Assembly (NCBI RefSeq): GCF_003231305.1
Contig: NZ_QKVM01000002.1
Coordinates: forward strand, 62,001-126,000
Direction of reading: 5' to 3'
Origin: Pseudomonas sichuanensis
GTDB taxonomy: Bacteria > Pseudomonadota > Gammaproteobacteria > Pseudomonadales > Pseudomonadaceae
DNA: 64,000 nt
Shown here: piece by piece, positions 44,175 to 52,069 of the stretch
How positions within the stretch are numbered: position 1 is the stretch's first letter
Layout of the letters: each line of letters opens with the position of its first letter
Notes under the pieces: model-generated
What the model was told of the DNA's origin: nothing
What the model saw: only the letters and a program-made list of their open reading frames with translations
Database searches by the model: none
Program-made: the position numbers and the translations under genes

Positions 44175-45496
44175 CAGCACAGCCTCTGCAGGAAGGTTTC
44201 GAGACTGCGCGCCGCATGCTCCAGATGGTCATCGCTCAAACCCGGCCAGAGGCCGATCCAGAACGTGTCGTTCATGATCTTGTCGGTTACCGGCAACTCG
44301 CCGGCAACCCGGTATTGCTGCCCCTGCATGTAGGGCTGGCGTGTCAGGTTGCCGGCGAACAGCAGGCGCGTACCCACGCCCTGCTCATCCAGGTAGCGCA
44401 ACAGCTCGACACGCTTTACACCGCAGCCGTCACGCAGGGTGATCGGATAGCCGAACCAGGAAGGGTCACTTTCGCGGGTGGCCTGCGGCAGGATCAGTTT
44501 GTCCGCACAACCGGCCAGGCGTTCGCCGAGCCAGGTGAAGTTGCGCTTGCGCGCGGCAACGAAATCATCGACCCGGTCCATCTGCGCCAGCGCGCATGCG
44601 GCCTGCATGTCGGTGATCTTCAGGTTGTAGCCCAGGTGCGAGTAGGTGTACTTGTGGTCGTAGCCTTCCGGCAAGCTACCCAGTTGCCAGCAGAAGCGCT
44701 TGCCACAGGTGTTGTCCTCGCCCGGCGGGCAGTAGCAATCGCGGCCCCAGTCGCGGAACGACTCAATGATGCGCTTGAGCAACGGAGAGTCGGTAAACAC
44801 CGCTCCGCCCTCGCCCATGGTGATGTGGTGCGCCGGGTAGAAGCTGAGGGTGCCGATATCACCAAAGGTGCCGACCATACGCCCCTGATAGGTGGAGCCC
44901 AGGGCATCGCAGCAGTCTTCGATCAGCCACAGGCCGTACTTGTCGCACAGGGCGCGGATCACACCCAGGTCGAAGGGGTTGCCCAAGGTATGGGCCAGCA
45001 TGATGGCCTTGGTCTTCGGGCCGATGGCCGCCTCGATCAGCGCCGGGTTGATGTTGTAGTTGCCCATCTCGACGTCGACGAACACCGGTACCGCGCCGAA
45101 CTGCAGGATCGGGTTGACGGTGGTCGGGAAGCCGGCGGCAACGCCGATCACCTCGTCGCCAGGCTTGATCGCCCGGTCGCCAAGGCGTGGCGAGGTCAGC
45201 GCGGAAAACGCCAGCAGGTTGGCCGACGAGCCGGAGTTGGTGGTGAGTACGCAGCGGCGCCCCAGGTACTTGCCCAGGCGCTTTTCGAACGCCTCGTTGA
45301 AGCGCCCGGTGGTCAGCCAGCCATCCAGCACGGCCTCGGTCATGGCCTGCAGTTCGCCCGCACCGATCACCTTGCCGGCAGGCGGAACGCTGCTCTGCCC
45401 GGCCACGAAGGGTTTGGGCGCCATCTGCAGCTCGGCGTAGCGCCCGACCAGTTCGGCAATCTGTTGGCGCAACTGCTGCGCCGTACTGTCACTCAT
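44174..45496 (-). CDS. rfbH: CDP-4-keto-6-deoxy-D-glucose-3-dehydrase (E1)
   Basis: 440 residues, PMP-dependent [2Fe-2S] enzyme removing the C3 hydroxyl in CDP-3,6-dideoxyhexose synthesis. The aminotransferase-fold lysine is replaced by histidine in LSFYPAHHITMGEGGAVF (His223/224), the E1 hallmark. The cluster ligands fit the E1 spacing C-x57-C-x1-C-x7-C exactly: Cys196, Cys254, Cys256, Cys264. E1 needs an FAD/[2Fe-2S] reductase (RfbI/AscD, E3); none is encoded in the island. Starts eight bases inside rfbG, with AAGGCGGA ahead. Confidence 0.93.
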   Translation of the reverse strand: MSDSTAQQLRQQIAELVGRYAELQMAPKPFVAGQSSVPPAGKVIGAGELQAMTEAVLDGWLTTGRFNEAFEKRLGKYLGRRCVLTTNSGSSANLLAFSALTSPRLGDRAIKPGDEVIGVAAGFPTTVNPILQFGAVPVFVDVEMGNYNINPALIEAAIGPKTKAIMLAHTLGNPFDLGVIRALCDKYGLWLIEDCCDALGSTYQGRMVGTFGDIGTLSFYPAHHITMGEGGAVFTDSPLLKRIIESFRDWGRDCYCPPGEDNTCGKRFCWQLGSLPEGYDHKYTYSHLGYNLKITDMQAACALAQMDRVDDFVAARKRNFTWLGERLAGCADKLILPQATRESDPSWFGYPITLRDGCGVKRVELLRYLDEQGVGTRLLFAGNLTRQPYMQGQQYRVAGELPVTDKIMNDTFWIGLWPGLSDDHLEHAARSLETFLQRLC

Positions 45497-46565
45497 GGGT
45501 TCCGCCTTGGTGAACCGCGATCTGCTCGCGGGTAACGATGTTCATATCACGCCCTGCGCGCCAGGCCAGATGCCAGTCCAGGGTATGTTTCAGGGTGTCA
45601 TCCAGCGACCAGCGCGGCGCCCAGCCAAGCCTCTGGCGCGCCATGCTGGAATCCAGGGCCAGCAGGCCGGCTTCGTGCGGCTGGGCATCGCTGGCAACCG
45701 ACCAGCGCGCCTCGCCTGGCCAACGGCTGGCAAGGCGTTCGACGATCTCGCCGACGGTGGCCAGCCCTGCACTGTCAGGGCCGAAGTTCCAGGCTGCGGC
45801 ATGCCGCTCGGCGTCAGTGAGCAACCCCTGCGCCAGCTGCAGGTAGCCCATCAGCGGGTCGAGCACGTGCTGCCAGGGCCGCGTCGCAGCGGGATAACGC
45901 AAGGTCACCTCTTGGCCGTCCTGCCAGGCGCGAAAGATATCCGGCAACAAGCGTTCGGCAGACCAGTCCCCGCCACCCAGCACGTTGCCCGCGCGCGCAG
46001 TGCCCAGGGCAACGCCGGAGGAACGCAGGAAAGAGTCGCGGTAACTCGCGCACAGCAGCTCGACGCAGGCCTTGCTGCTGCTATAGGGATCGAAGCCGCC
46101 CAGGGCATCCTGCTCCCGATAGGGCCAGGGCCACTCGCGGTTCTCGTAGCACTTGTCCGTGGTCACCACCAGCACGCCACGCACGGACGGCGTGACCCGC
46201 ACCGCTTCGAGCAGGTTGAGCGTACCCATGACATTGGTTGCGTAGGTGTCCGCAGGCGCACGATAGGATTCACGCACCAGTGGCTGAGCCGCCAGATGCA
46301 GCACCAGTTCGGGCTGAAAGACCTGCAGCGCTCGGGCCAGGGCCGAGGCATCACGGATATCGGCGAAGTCGCCGGGAACCTGCTGTTGCAGCTGCGCAAC
46401 CTGCCACAACGATGGCGTGGTTGCGGCAGGCAAGGCGAAGCCACGCAGTTCGGCGCCCAGCTGACGCAGCCATACGGCCAGCCAACCGCCCTTGAAGCCG
46501 GTATGCCCGGTCAGCAGCACTCGGCGCCCGGCCCAGAATGCCGGATTCAGCGCCATAGCTGCCAT
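45489..46565 (-). CDS. rfbG: CDP-glucose 4,6-dehydratase
   Basis: 358 residues, extended SDR. NAD motif [19 protein letters not shown] (residues ~15-33), [15 protein letters not shown] block, catalytic DKCYEN (Thr-Asp-Lys region [13 protein letters not shown]) and YSSSKACVE (Tyr-x-x-x-Lys), then [11 protein letters not shown]. These are the CDP-glucose dehydratase blocks. Converts CDP-glucose to CDP-4-keto-6-deoxyglucose. Start (MAAM; 46565 or 46556) lies in the end of rfbF. Confidence 0.93.
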   Translation of the reverse strand: MAAMALNPAFWAGRRVLLTGHTGFKGGWLAVWLRQLGAELRGFALPAATTPSLWQVAQLQQQVPGDFADIRDASALARALQVFQPELVLHLAAQPLVRESYRAPADTYATNVMGTLNLLEAVRVTPSVRGVLVVTTDKCYENREWPWPYREQDALGGFDPYSSSKACVELLCASYRDSFLRSSGVALGTARAGNVLGGGDWSAERLLPDIFRAWQDGQEVTLRYPAATRPWQHVLDPLMGYLQLAQGLLTDAERHAAAWNFGPDSAGLATVGEIVERLASRWPGEARWSVASDAQPHEAGLLALDSSMARQRLGWAPRWSLDDTLKHTLDWHLAWRAGRDMNIVTREQIAVHQGGTHE

Positions 46566-47317
46566 GCGGCTTCGCCGTTCTTCCAGTGTGCTTCGAGCAG
46601 CATGCGATCACGCAGGGTATCCATCGGTTGCCAGAAGCCACGGTGCAGGTGGCTCATCAGTTGGCCATCCTCGGCCAGACGACGCATGGGCTCGTTTTCC
46701 CAGGTGGTGCCATCGCCCGCGATGTAATCGAGCACGGCCGGCTCGAGCACGAAGAAGCCACCATTGATCCAGCCACCGTCGCCCAGCGGTTTTTCCTGGA
46801 AGCCGCGTACCTGTTCGCCCTGCACATCCAACGCGCCATAACGCCCCGGCGGCTGCACGGCGGTTACCGTGGCCAGCTTGCCGTGCTGCCGGTGGAAATC
46901 GATCAGTCGGGGAAGGTCGACGTCGGACACACCGTCGCCGTAAGTCAGGCAAAAGGTTTCATCGCCGACGTACTCACGGACACGCTTGAGGCGGCCACCG
47001 GTGGCGGTGTTTTCCCCGGTATCCACCAGTGTCACCCGCCAAGGTTCGGCATGGCGGTTGTGGATATCCATGCGGTTTTGCGCCATGTCGAAGGTCACGT
47101 CCGACATGTGCAGGAAGTAGTTGGCGAAATACTCCTTGATCACGTACCCCTTGTAGCCAAGGCAAATGACGAAGTCGTTGATACCGTAGTGCGAGTAGAT
47201 CTTCATGATGTGCCAGATGATCGGTTTGCCGCCTATCTCGATCATCGGCTTGGGGCGCAGGTGGGATTCTTCGCTGATGCGTGTGCCCAGCCCACCGGCC
47301 AGAATGACTGCTTTCAT
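46547..47317 (-). CDS. rfbF: Glucose-1-phosphate cytidylyltransferase
   Basis: 256 residues from the ATG at 47317 ([18 protein letters not shown]); an ATG 18 bases upstream is possible. [11 protein letters not shown] with [20 protein letters not shown] is the family opening; [19 protein letters not shown] carries the metal aspartates, [20 protein letters not shown] is the sugar-binding region. Makes CDP-glucose, the first step of the dideoxyhexose route. First gene of the island operon, about 70 bases behind a sigma-54 promoter match. Confidence 0.94.
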   Translation of the reverse strand: MKAVILAGGLGTRISEESHLRPKPMIEIGGKPIIWHIMKIYSHYGINDFVICLGYKGYVIKEYFANYFLHMSDVTFDMAQNRMDIHNRHAEPWRVTLVDTGENTATGGRLKRVREYVGDETFCLTYGDGVSDVDLPRLIDFHRQHGKLATVTAVQPPGRYGALDVQGEQVRGFQEKPLGDGGWINGGFFVLEPAVLDYIAGDGTTWENEPMRRLAEDGQLMSHLHRGFWQPMDTLRDRMLLEAHWKNGEAAWQLWR

Positions 47318-47385
47318 TGTGCTGTTGGTCCGCATTGGTCGGAGGGGTGACAAAAAACTGTCCCCTGGCCCTTTATGCTAGCCAA

Positions 47386-47401
47386 AGCAAAACGCATGCC
47401 T
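47386..47401 (-). promoter_or_regulatory. Candidate sigma-54 promoter of the glycan island operon (rfbF)
   Basis: Minus strand AGGCAT-GCGTT-TTGCT: -12 element perfect (47386-47390), five-base spacer, -24 element four of six with the invariant GG (47396-47401). GG-N10-GC spacing exact. 69 bases before the rfbF ATG. An imperfect inverted repeat (about 47343-47367, GGGGTGACA...TGTCCCC on the plus strand) lies in the leader. Confidence 0.6.
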
Positions 47402-47510
47402 GCTTTAAGATGGCGGACGCTGCGGAATCGGTTTTGTTCCTGCGGACTTTTTGATCAGTGTCAGCGCCGCTGCGGCGGCTCAGCGAGCGCGGCTGGCGGT
47501 AACAGAATCG

Positions 47511-47676
47511 ATGCTGCCAGCGGCAAAGCGATAGCCGTGGCACAGATGGGGATGCAGGCTACCTGTGGCGGCCTCTTCGCGGGCAAGCCCGCTCCCACAG
47601 GAATGATGCAGACGTCTGACTTGCATCAATCCGTGGAAGCAGGCTTGCCCGCGAAGAAACGGGCGCAGGCGCAAGG
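47511..47676. repeat. Island-flanking direct repeat, copy B (REP-containing)
   Basis: 47511-47599 matches 25399-25487 (about 70 of 89 bases, no gaps). The REP half GGCCTCTTCGCGGGCAAGCC at 47570-47589 is followed by a facing half GCTTGCCCGCGAAGAAACGG at about 47643-47662. The sigma-54-like site of copy A is degenerate here (TGCCAC-GGCTA-TCGCT on the minus strand). Confidence 0.75.
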
Positions 47677-47683
47677 CCGGGCG

Positions 47684-49159
47684 TCAATCCTCCGCCTGGT
47701 CCTCGCCGCCCTGGCGGCTCATGCCGTACTTGCGCATTTTCTCGACCAGGGTGGTACGACGAATACGCAAACGCTCGGCCGCGCGCGCAACGATACCGTT
47801 GGCATCGTCCAGCGCCTGCTGGATCAGGCCCTGCTCCAGGCTGCCAAGGTAGTCCTTGAGGTCCAGGCCCTCTGGCGGCAGCATCGCGTGATTGGAAAAG
47901 TTCGGCGTATGGCCGTTGATCGCCACGCGCTCTTCGAGGTCGCTGCGCAGGCTGTCCACCAGTTGCTCGTCTTCGTCGTCGACATAGCGGAACTTCTTCG
48001 GCAGCTCCGACACGCCGATCACCCCGTACGGATGCATGATCGCCATGCGCTCCACCAGGTTGGCCAGCTCGCGCACGTTGCCCGGCCAGCCATGCCGGCA
48101 CAGCGACATGATCGAGGCGGAGTTGAAACGGATCGAGCCGCGCTTCTCGTGCTCCATGCGCGAGATCAGCTCGTTCATCAGCAGCGGGATGTCTTCAACC
48201 CGCTCACGCAATGGCGCCATCTCGATGGGGAACACGTTCAGCCGGTAATACAGATCTTCTCGGAAGGTGCCGTCCTCGATCATGCTCTCGAGGTTCTTGT
48301 GGGTCGCAGCGATGATGCGCACATCGATGCTTTGCGTCTTGTTGCTGCCCACGCGCTCGAAGGTGCGCTCCTGCAACACCCGCAGCAGCTTGACCTGCAT
48401 GGGCAGCGGCATGTCGCCGATTTCGTCGAGGAACAGCGTACCGCCGTTGGCCAGCTCGAAACGCCCGGCACGGCTGGTGATGGCCCCGGTAAAGGCGCCC
48501 TTCTCGTGACCGAACAGTTCGCTTTCGAGCAGCTCTGCCGGAATCGCCCCGCAGTTGACCGGCACGAAGGGAGCTTCACGGCGCTTGGAGTGGTAGTGCA
48601 GGTTGCGCGCCACCACCTCCTTGCCGGTGCCGGACTCACCGAGGATGAGCACGCTGGCGTCGGTGTCGGCCACCTGCTGCATCATCTGGCGCACATGCTG
48701 GATGGCACGGCTGGTACCTACCAGGCTGCGGAACAGGTTGGGCTCGCGCTGACGGCCGCGCTCGCGTGCCTGGTCGTACATCTCGCGGTACACCTGGGCG
48801 CGGTGCAGCGAATCGAGCACCTGGCTGTAGCTCGGCGGCATCTCGAGGTTGGACAACACGCGACGGCGCAGCTCTTCGGGGAACTCGGCAGAAGAAATAT
48901 CGCCCAGCAACAGCACCGGAAGGAACTCATCCCACGCTGCCACTGTCTTAAGAAGCCCCAGCACACTGGCCGGCGCCTTCACCGCCCCGATCAGCACACA
49001 CAGCACTTCGCGGCTGGAGGCAAGAGACTCTACCGTCTGCTGCCAGTCATCACTGGAGCACGGGAGGTTTTCTTCGCCGAGAAAGTTCAGGACCACCGCC
49101 AGATCGCGGCGGCGAGCGCTGTCGTCATCGATCAGGAGAATCTTGGTTTCACGCCACAT
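47684..49159 (-). CDS. fleQ: Flagellar master regulator FleQ
   Basis: 491 residues. Atypical receiver-like N-terminal domain ([20 protein letters not shown]) without a clear phospho-aspartate context, AAA+ domain (~145-375: Walker [25 protein letters not shown] sigma-54 loop in [23 protein letters not shown]alker B), and C-terminal Fis HTH ([20 protein letters not shown]). Class I activator of flagellar genes with RpoN and a c-di-GMP-responsive regulator of exopolysaccharides in Pseudomonas; FRSLVG before Walker A is the segment that helps bind c-di-GMP. In P. aeruginosa fleS follows directly; here the island separates them. Confidence 0.97.
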   Translation of the reverse strand: MWRETKILLIDDDSARRRDLAVVLNFLGEENLPCSSDDWQQTVESLASSREVLCVLIGAVKAPASVLGLLKTVAAWDEFLPVLLLGDISSAEFPEELRRRVLSNLEMPPSYSQVLDSLHRAQVYREMYDQARERGRQREPNLFRSLVGTSRAIQHVRQMMQQVADTDASVLILGESGTGKEVVARNLHYHSKRREAPFVPVNCGAIPAELLESELFGHEKGAFTGAITSRAGRFELANGGTLFLDEIGDMPLPMQVKLLRVLQERTFERVGSNKTQSIDVRIIAATHKNLESMIEDGTFREDLYYRLNVFPIEMAPLRERVEDIPLLMNELISRMEHEKRGSIRFNSASIMSLCRHGWPGNVRELANLVERMAIMHPYGVIGVSELPKKFRYVDDEDEQLVDSLRSDLEERVAINGHTPNFSNHAMLPPEGLDLKDYLGSLEQGLIQQALDDANGIVARAAERLRIRRTTLVEKMRKYGMSRQGGEDQAED

Positions 49160-49263
49160 GCAATAGCAACTTCCCTAGTCATATCGGCGCCCGGCGGGCG
49201 TGCGCGACATCATCCCGACTGAATGGTCAGTGTTCGGACGTCTGAATTTCGAAAACAGCCACT

Positions 49264-49292
49264 AGTTAAGTCAAAAAGGCCTGCACAGTCAA
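49264..49292 (-). promoter_or_regulatory. Candidate sigma-70 promoter of fleQ
   Basis: Minus strand TTGACT (49287-49292), 17-base spacer, TTAACT (49264-49269). The -35 matches five of six, the -10 three of six. fleQ is not sigma-54 dependent in P. aeruginosa. A second TTGACT lies 23 bases downstream. Confidence 0.4.
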
Positions 49293-49308
49293 ATTTATGG
49301 CGCCTTTT
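49273..49308 (-). terminator. Possible terminator between fliT-like gene and fleQ
   Basis: AAAAGGC (49274-49280) pairs with GCCTTTT (49302-49308) around a 21-base loop. On the minus strand the stem ends in TTTTT, as in an intrinsic terminator, but the loop is long. It overlaps the fleQ promoter candidate. Confidence 0.4.
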
Positions 49309-49325
49309 CCCCAGTTCGGTGCATC

Positions 49326-49622
49326 TTAACTGAACAAATGGTAAACCTTCGACGCATTCTTTGCTTGATTGATCTGCGTCATTTCATCGGCGATGGCCTG
49401 CCGCTCGCCCATTGTAACGTCGAGCAGTTCGCGGTAGACCTGCAGCAAGCCTTCCAACCGCGCCTTGACTACCGCTTCGTCGAGCTCCGGCGCCTTGAGC
49501 ATGTCGTCGATAAGGCCCCGGCAGCTCTCGTCGAGCCGGCCGATCGCACCCCAGTCCCGCGCGCCCAAGGCGGCGAGCAGCGCTTCACGGGTTTCGTCGA
49601 ATCGTTGCAGCTCGCTGTTCAC
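49326..49622 (-). CDS. fliT: Small flagellar chaperone-like protein (FliT-like), downstream of fliS
   Basis: 98 residues from the GTG at 49622 (VNSELQRFDETREALLAALG). I prefer this over the upstream in-frame ATG (49673) because GGAGGAG lies seven bases before it and the longer form would overlap fliS by 32 bases with a non-conserved-looking tail. All-helical, charged; the position after fliS and the size fit the FliT-like/PA1096-type protein, a filament-cap chaperone in enterics. Family identity rests on position more than on motifs. Confidence 0.7.
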   Translation of the reverse strand: MNSELQRFDETREALLAALGARDWGAIGRLDESCRGLIDDMLKAPELDEAVVKARLEGLLQVYRELLDVTMGERQAIADEMTQINQAKNASKVYHLFS

Positions 49623-49641
49623 CTTGCTCTCCTCCACCGGC

Positions 49642-50043
49642 TCACTCGGCCTGCTGTGCGTCGGCAATGGCATCCCAACCGCTCTTGACGGTGATCAGCA
49701 GCTGCGCCACTTCGTCGATGATCGCCGGATCGTTGTCGATGTTGGCCTGCATCAAGCGATTGGTCATGTAGGCGTACAGGCTGGAAAGTTGCTCGATATA
49801 GGCCGGATCGTGGCTCTTCTGCGCGTCAAGACCATCGTTCAGGCCGATGATGATGTCGATGGCCTTGCCCAGCATCAAGCCTTTTTCGGCGATGTCGCCA
49901 CGGGCCAATGCGCCCTTGGCCTGGGCCATGCGATCAAGCCCACCCTCCATCAGCATCTGCACCAGGCGATGGGGTGTGGCTTCGGAAATCTGGGCATGGG
50001 AATTGACCTTCTGGTACTGACGAAGGGCTCTCATGGGATTCAT
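49642..50043 (-). CDS. fliS: Flagellin export chaperone FliS
   Basis: 133 residues, four-helix bundle. MRALRQYQKVNSHAQISEATPHRLVQMLMEGGL is the FliS opening (signature core SEATPHRLVQMLMEG), with SLYAYMTNRLMQANI later. Binds the flagellin C-terminus and prevents premature polymerisation. Follows fliD; terminator-like hairpin lies between them. Confidence 0.95.
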   Translation of the reverse strand: MNPMRALRQYQKVNSHAQISEATPHRLVQMLMEGGLDRMAQAKGALARGDIAEKGLMLGKAIDIIIGLNDGLDAQKSHDPAYIEQLSSLYAYMTNRLMQANIDNDPAIIDEVAQLLITVKSGWDAIADAQQAE

Positions 50044-50123
50044 CTTGCGACCTCGTAACGGGCAAAAAACTTAAGGTTCGATAGTCCCTGTATCGGGCCG
50101 GATGGTCAAAACTTTACCGGCCG

Positions 50124-50153
50124 GTGCAAAAAGGCCGGGCATCAGGCCCGGCC
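50124..50153 (-). terminator. Intrinsic terminator after fliD
   Basis: GGCCGGGC (50133-50140) and GCCCGGCC (50146-50153) form an eight-pair GC stem with a five-base loop; on the minus strand it is followed by TTTTTG. Strong by appearance, so fliS expression may rely on read-through or its own promoter. Confidence 0.75.
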
Positions 50154-50171
50154 ATTCGCATCAATCACTGA

Positions 50172-51557
50172 TTACTTGTCGCTCTTGGCGTTGTTCAGGG
50201 CGTTGAGCGTGCCCAGCACGTTGTTCTGCTGCTGGCGCAACTGGGTGACCAGGGTGTCCATGTTGTTGTACTTGTCCTGCAGGCTCTTTTGCAAGGCCTC
50301 CATGCGCGTGTCCAAGGTGTCCTGTTCGGACTTGAGCTTGGTCAGGCTTTCGGTCAGGGTCTTGCTGCGCTCGGCCAGGGTGCCGGTGGCGGCCTTGGCG
50401 TAGGGCTCGGTGACACTCTGCAGGCGCGCAATCAAGCCGTCCTTGCCGTTGAAGATGCTGGTAAGGTCAGCGGCGTTGGTGGCAGCGGCTTTATCCCACT
50501 TCTTGTCGTCCAGGCTCAGCGCACCGCCGTCCTGGGCGGTCGTGACGCCAAACGCTGCAAGCGACTTCAGGGTGCCGTTGCCGGACAGCGCATTCATTTC
50601 TTCGCGGATGGAGGTCATCAGCGCACGCATGGATGCATCACCGGTAAGGGCTGCCGCAGTCACGGTGCCGTCGGCATTCTTGGTGACCCTGGTCTCCGCG
50701 TTGACCACTTTGATCAATGCGTTGTAGGTGTCGATGAAGCCCTTGAGGCCCGACTTCAACGCAATCGAACTGGTGGTCAGGGAAAGCGTGGTTGGCGTGA
50801 TATTGCCTTTGGTATCTTCCGGCGACGTGCCTACCAGCTTGATGTTCAGCCCACTCACCGCATCGGTGATGTCATTGCTCTTGGACTTCATGGCAATGCC
50901 ATCGAGCGTATATTCGGCGTTCTTGGGCTTATCCACTTCGGTATACCCGACGTCGACACCTGAATTCCCGCCCAGCGTGATCTCGGAGCCCTCGCCCATC
51001 TTGGTGGACGTAATGACCAGGCGCGAACCCGAGGCATCGGTCAGGATGTTGGCACTGAAGCCCGCCGTGCCGTACTGGCTGTTGATGTTCTCACGCACAT
51101 CTTGCAGCGTTGCCCCCGGGGGAATGCTCACGTCGTGAGCCTTGCCGTTCTGGGTGATGGTCAACTTGGTCGTACTGGTACCGGCGTTGACCACGCTGGT
51201 CGCGCCACCGGCATACACCTTGGTGGAGACCTTGGAAGCCGACGCCAGCTGGGTCACCACCAGGTTGAAGGAGCCGTTGGCTGCGCCCGCACCTGCGGTG
51301 ATGGTCGCAACCTTTTCATCCGAGGACTTCAGGCTCAGGCCACCGAAGCTGTTGCCGGTGGTCATGCTGGTCAGGGCGCCACGGAAGGCATCCAGTGCTG
51401 CCTGGATCTTGCCGATAGAGGACAACGTGGTGGTTGCCTTCAGTGTCTGGGTATTGATCTGCGTCTGCTTCGGCGCTTTTTGCGCGTCCACCAGAGACTT
51501 CACAATCGCCTGGGTATCGATGCCCGATCCGATACCGCTGACTGTTGTACCTGCCAT
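50172..51557 (-). CDS. fliD: Flagellar filament cap protein FliD
   Basis: 461 residues from MAGTTVSGIGSGIDTQAIV (ATG 51557, GGAG seven bases upstream; an adjacent ATG at 51560 is possible). FliD_N coiled coil, central D2/D3 domains, FliD_C with helical end LRQQQNNVLGTLNALNNAKSD. Pentameric/hexameric cap that folds flagellin at the tip; in P. aeruginosa also the mucin adhesin. Confidence 0.96.
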   Translation of the reverse strand: MAGTTVSGIGSGIDTQAIVKSLVDAQKAPKQTQINTQTLKATTTLSSIGKIQAALDAFRGALTSMTTGNSFGGLSLKSSDEKVATITAGAGAANGSFNLVVTQLASASKVSTKVYAGGATSVVNAGTSTTKLTITQNGKAHDVSIPPGATLQDVRENINSQYGTAGFSANILTDASGSRLVITSTKMGEGSEITLGGNSGVDVGYTEVDKPKNAEYTLDGIAMKSKSNDITDAVSGLNIKLVGTSPEDTKGNITPTTLSLTTSSIALKSGLKGFIDTYNALIKVVNAETRVTKNADGTVTAAALTGDASMRALMTSIREEMNALSGNGTLKSLAAFGVTTAQDGGALSLDDKKWDKAAATNAADLTSIFNGKDGLIARLQSVTEPYAKAATGTLAERSKTLTESLTKLKSEQDTLDTRMEALQKSLQDKYNNMDTLVTQLRQQQNNVLGTLNALNNAKSDK

Positions 51558-51622
51558 CATTGCTCTCCTTGTTCAGTAGCTGCCGGATCCTTGGCGGATA
51601 AATCCATCAAATGACCGACAGC

Positions 51623-51638
51623 AACAAAAATCATGCCA
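51623..51638 (-). promoter_or_regulatory. Candidate sigma-54 promoter of fliD
   Basis: Minus strand TGGCAT-GATTT-TTGTT: -24 element 51633-51638 good, five-base spacer, -12 element 51623-51627 with GT in place of the invariant GC. Just downstream of flaG; 66 bases before fliD. fliD is RpoN-dependent in P. aeruginosa, which supports it despite the mismatch. Confidence 0.5.
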
Positions 51639-51640
51639 GC

Positions 51641-51994
51641 CTATGCCTTGCCGTCGAACAGCAGGCTGCCAGCTTCGCTGAGGCTTTGTGCCAGCTTCAG
51701 CGCGGTTTCCGACGGGAGCTGGCGGATCACGTCACCGGATTCGGTGGCGATGACCTTGACCACTACCTGGCCGGTTGAATCATCGATGGAGAAGTCCAGC
51801 TTGCGCTGGCTCGACTGGACGAAATCGCGGATATCGCCCACTGCTTTCTCCAGGTCCTCGCGGGTGTGCGGCTTGTCTTCAGAAGGCGCAGCCTCCTGCA
51901 CCTTGGCAGGTGCCACCAGCGGGTCCTTGGCCGTCGCTGCTGCCTGGGGCGGCATCGAAGGGTACATCTGGTTCAACTTGACACTCATGTCCAT
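51641..51994 (-). CDS. flaG: FlaG family protein
   Basis: 117 residues. Pro/Ala-rich N-terminal ~45 residues, then the FlaG domain with LDFSIDDSTGQVVVKVIATESGDVIRQLP (core DDSTGQVVVKVIATESGDVI). Affects filament length in pseudomonads. Start ATG 51994 has GAGGAG eight bases upstream. Lies between fliC and fliD, after the fliC terminator. Confidence 0.93.
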   Translation of the reverse strand: MDMSVKLNQMYPSMPPQAAATAKDPLVAPAKVQEAAPSEDKPHTREDLEKAVGDIRDFVQSSQRKLDFSIDDSTGQVVVKVIATESGDVIRQLPSETALKLAQSLSEAGSLLFDGKA

Positions 51995-52013
51995 GCTTCG
52001 AACTCCTCATGTC

Positions 52014-52050
52014 AAAAAGGTGAAAGGGCACGTAAACGCGCCCTTCCACC
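52014..52050 (-). terminator. Intrinsic terminator after fliC
   Basis: GGTGAAAGGGC (52019-52029) pairs with GCCCTTCCACC (52040-52050), ten of eleven pairs, ten-base loop; on the minus strand the stem is followed by TTTTTGAC. Fits the need to stop the very strong fliC transcript before flaG. Confidence 0.72.
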
Positions 52051-52069
52051 TCTTACTCAGGCGCCTGAA

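Larger units (their letters stand above)
47318..47683. promoter_or_regulatory. fleQ-rfbF intergenic region
   Basis: 366 bases without a gene. It contains, from rfbF outward, the imperfect leader hairpin, the sigma-54 promoter match (47386-47401), an unremarkable GC-rich stretch, and the island-flanking repeat copy B with its REP pair up to the fleQ stop. No small open frame with a credible start was seen. Confidence 0.6.

Noticed and set aside
25399..47599. Island considered as a prophage or integrative element
   Set aside because: No integrase, transposase, tRNA end or phage gene is present; the flanking repeats are REP-containing intergenic DNA.
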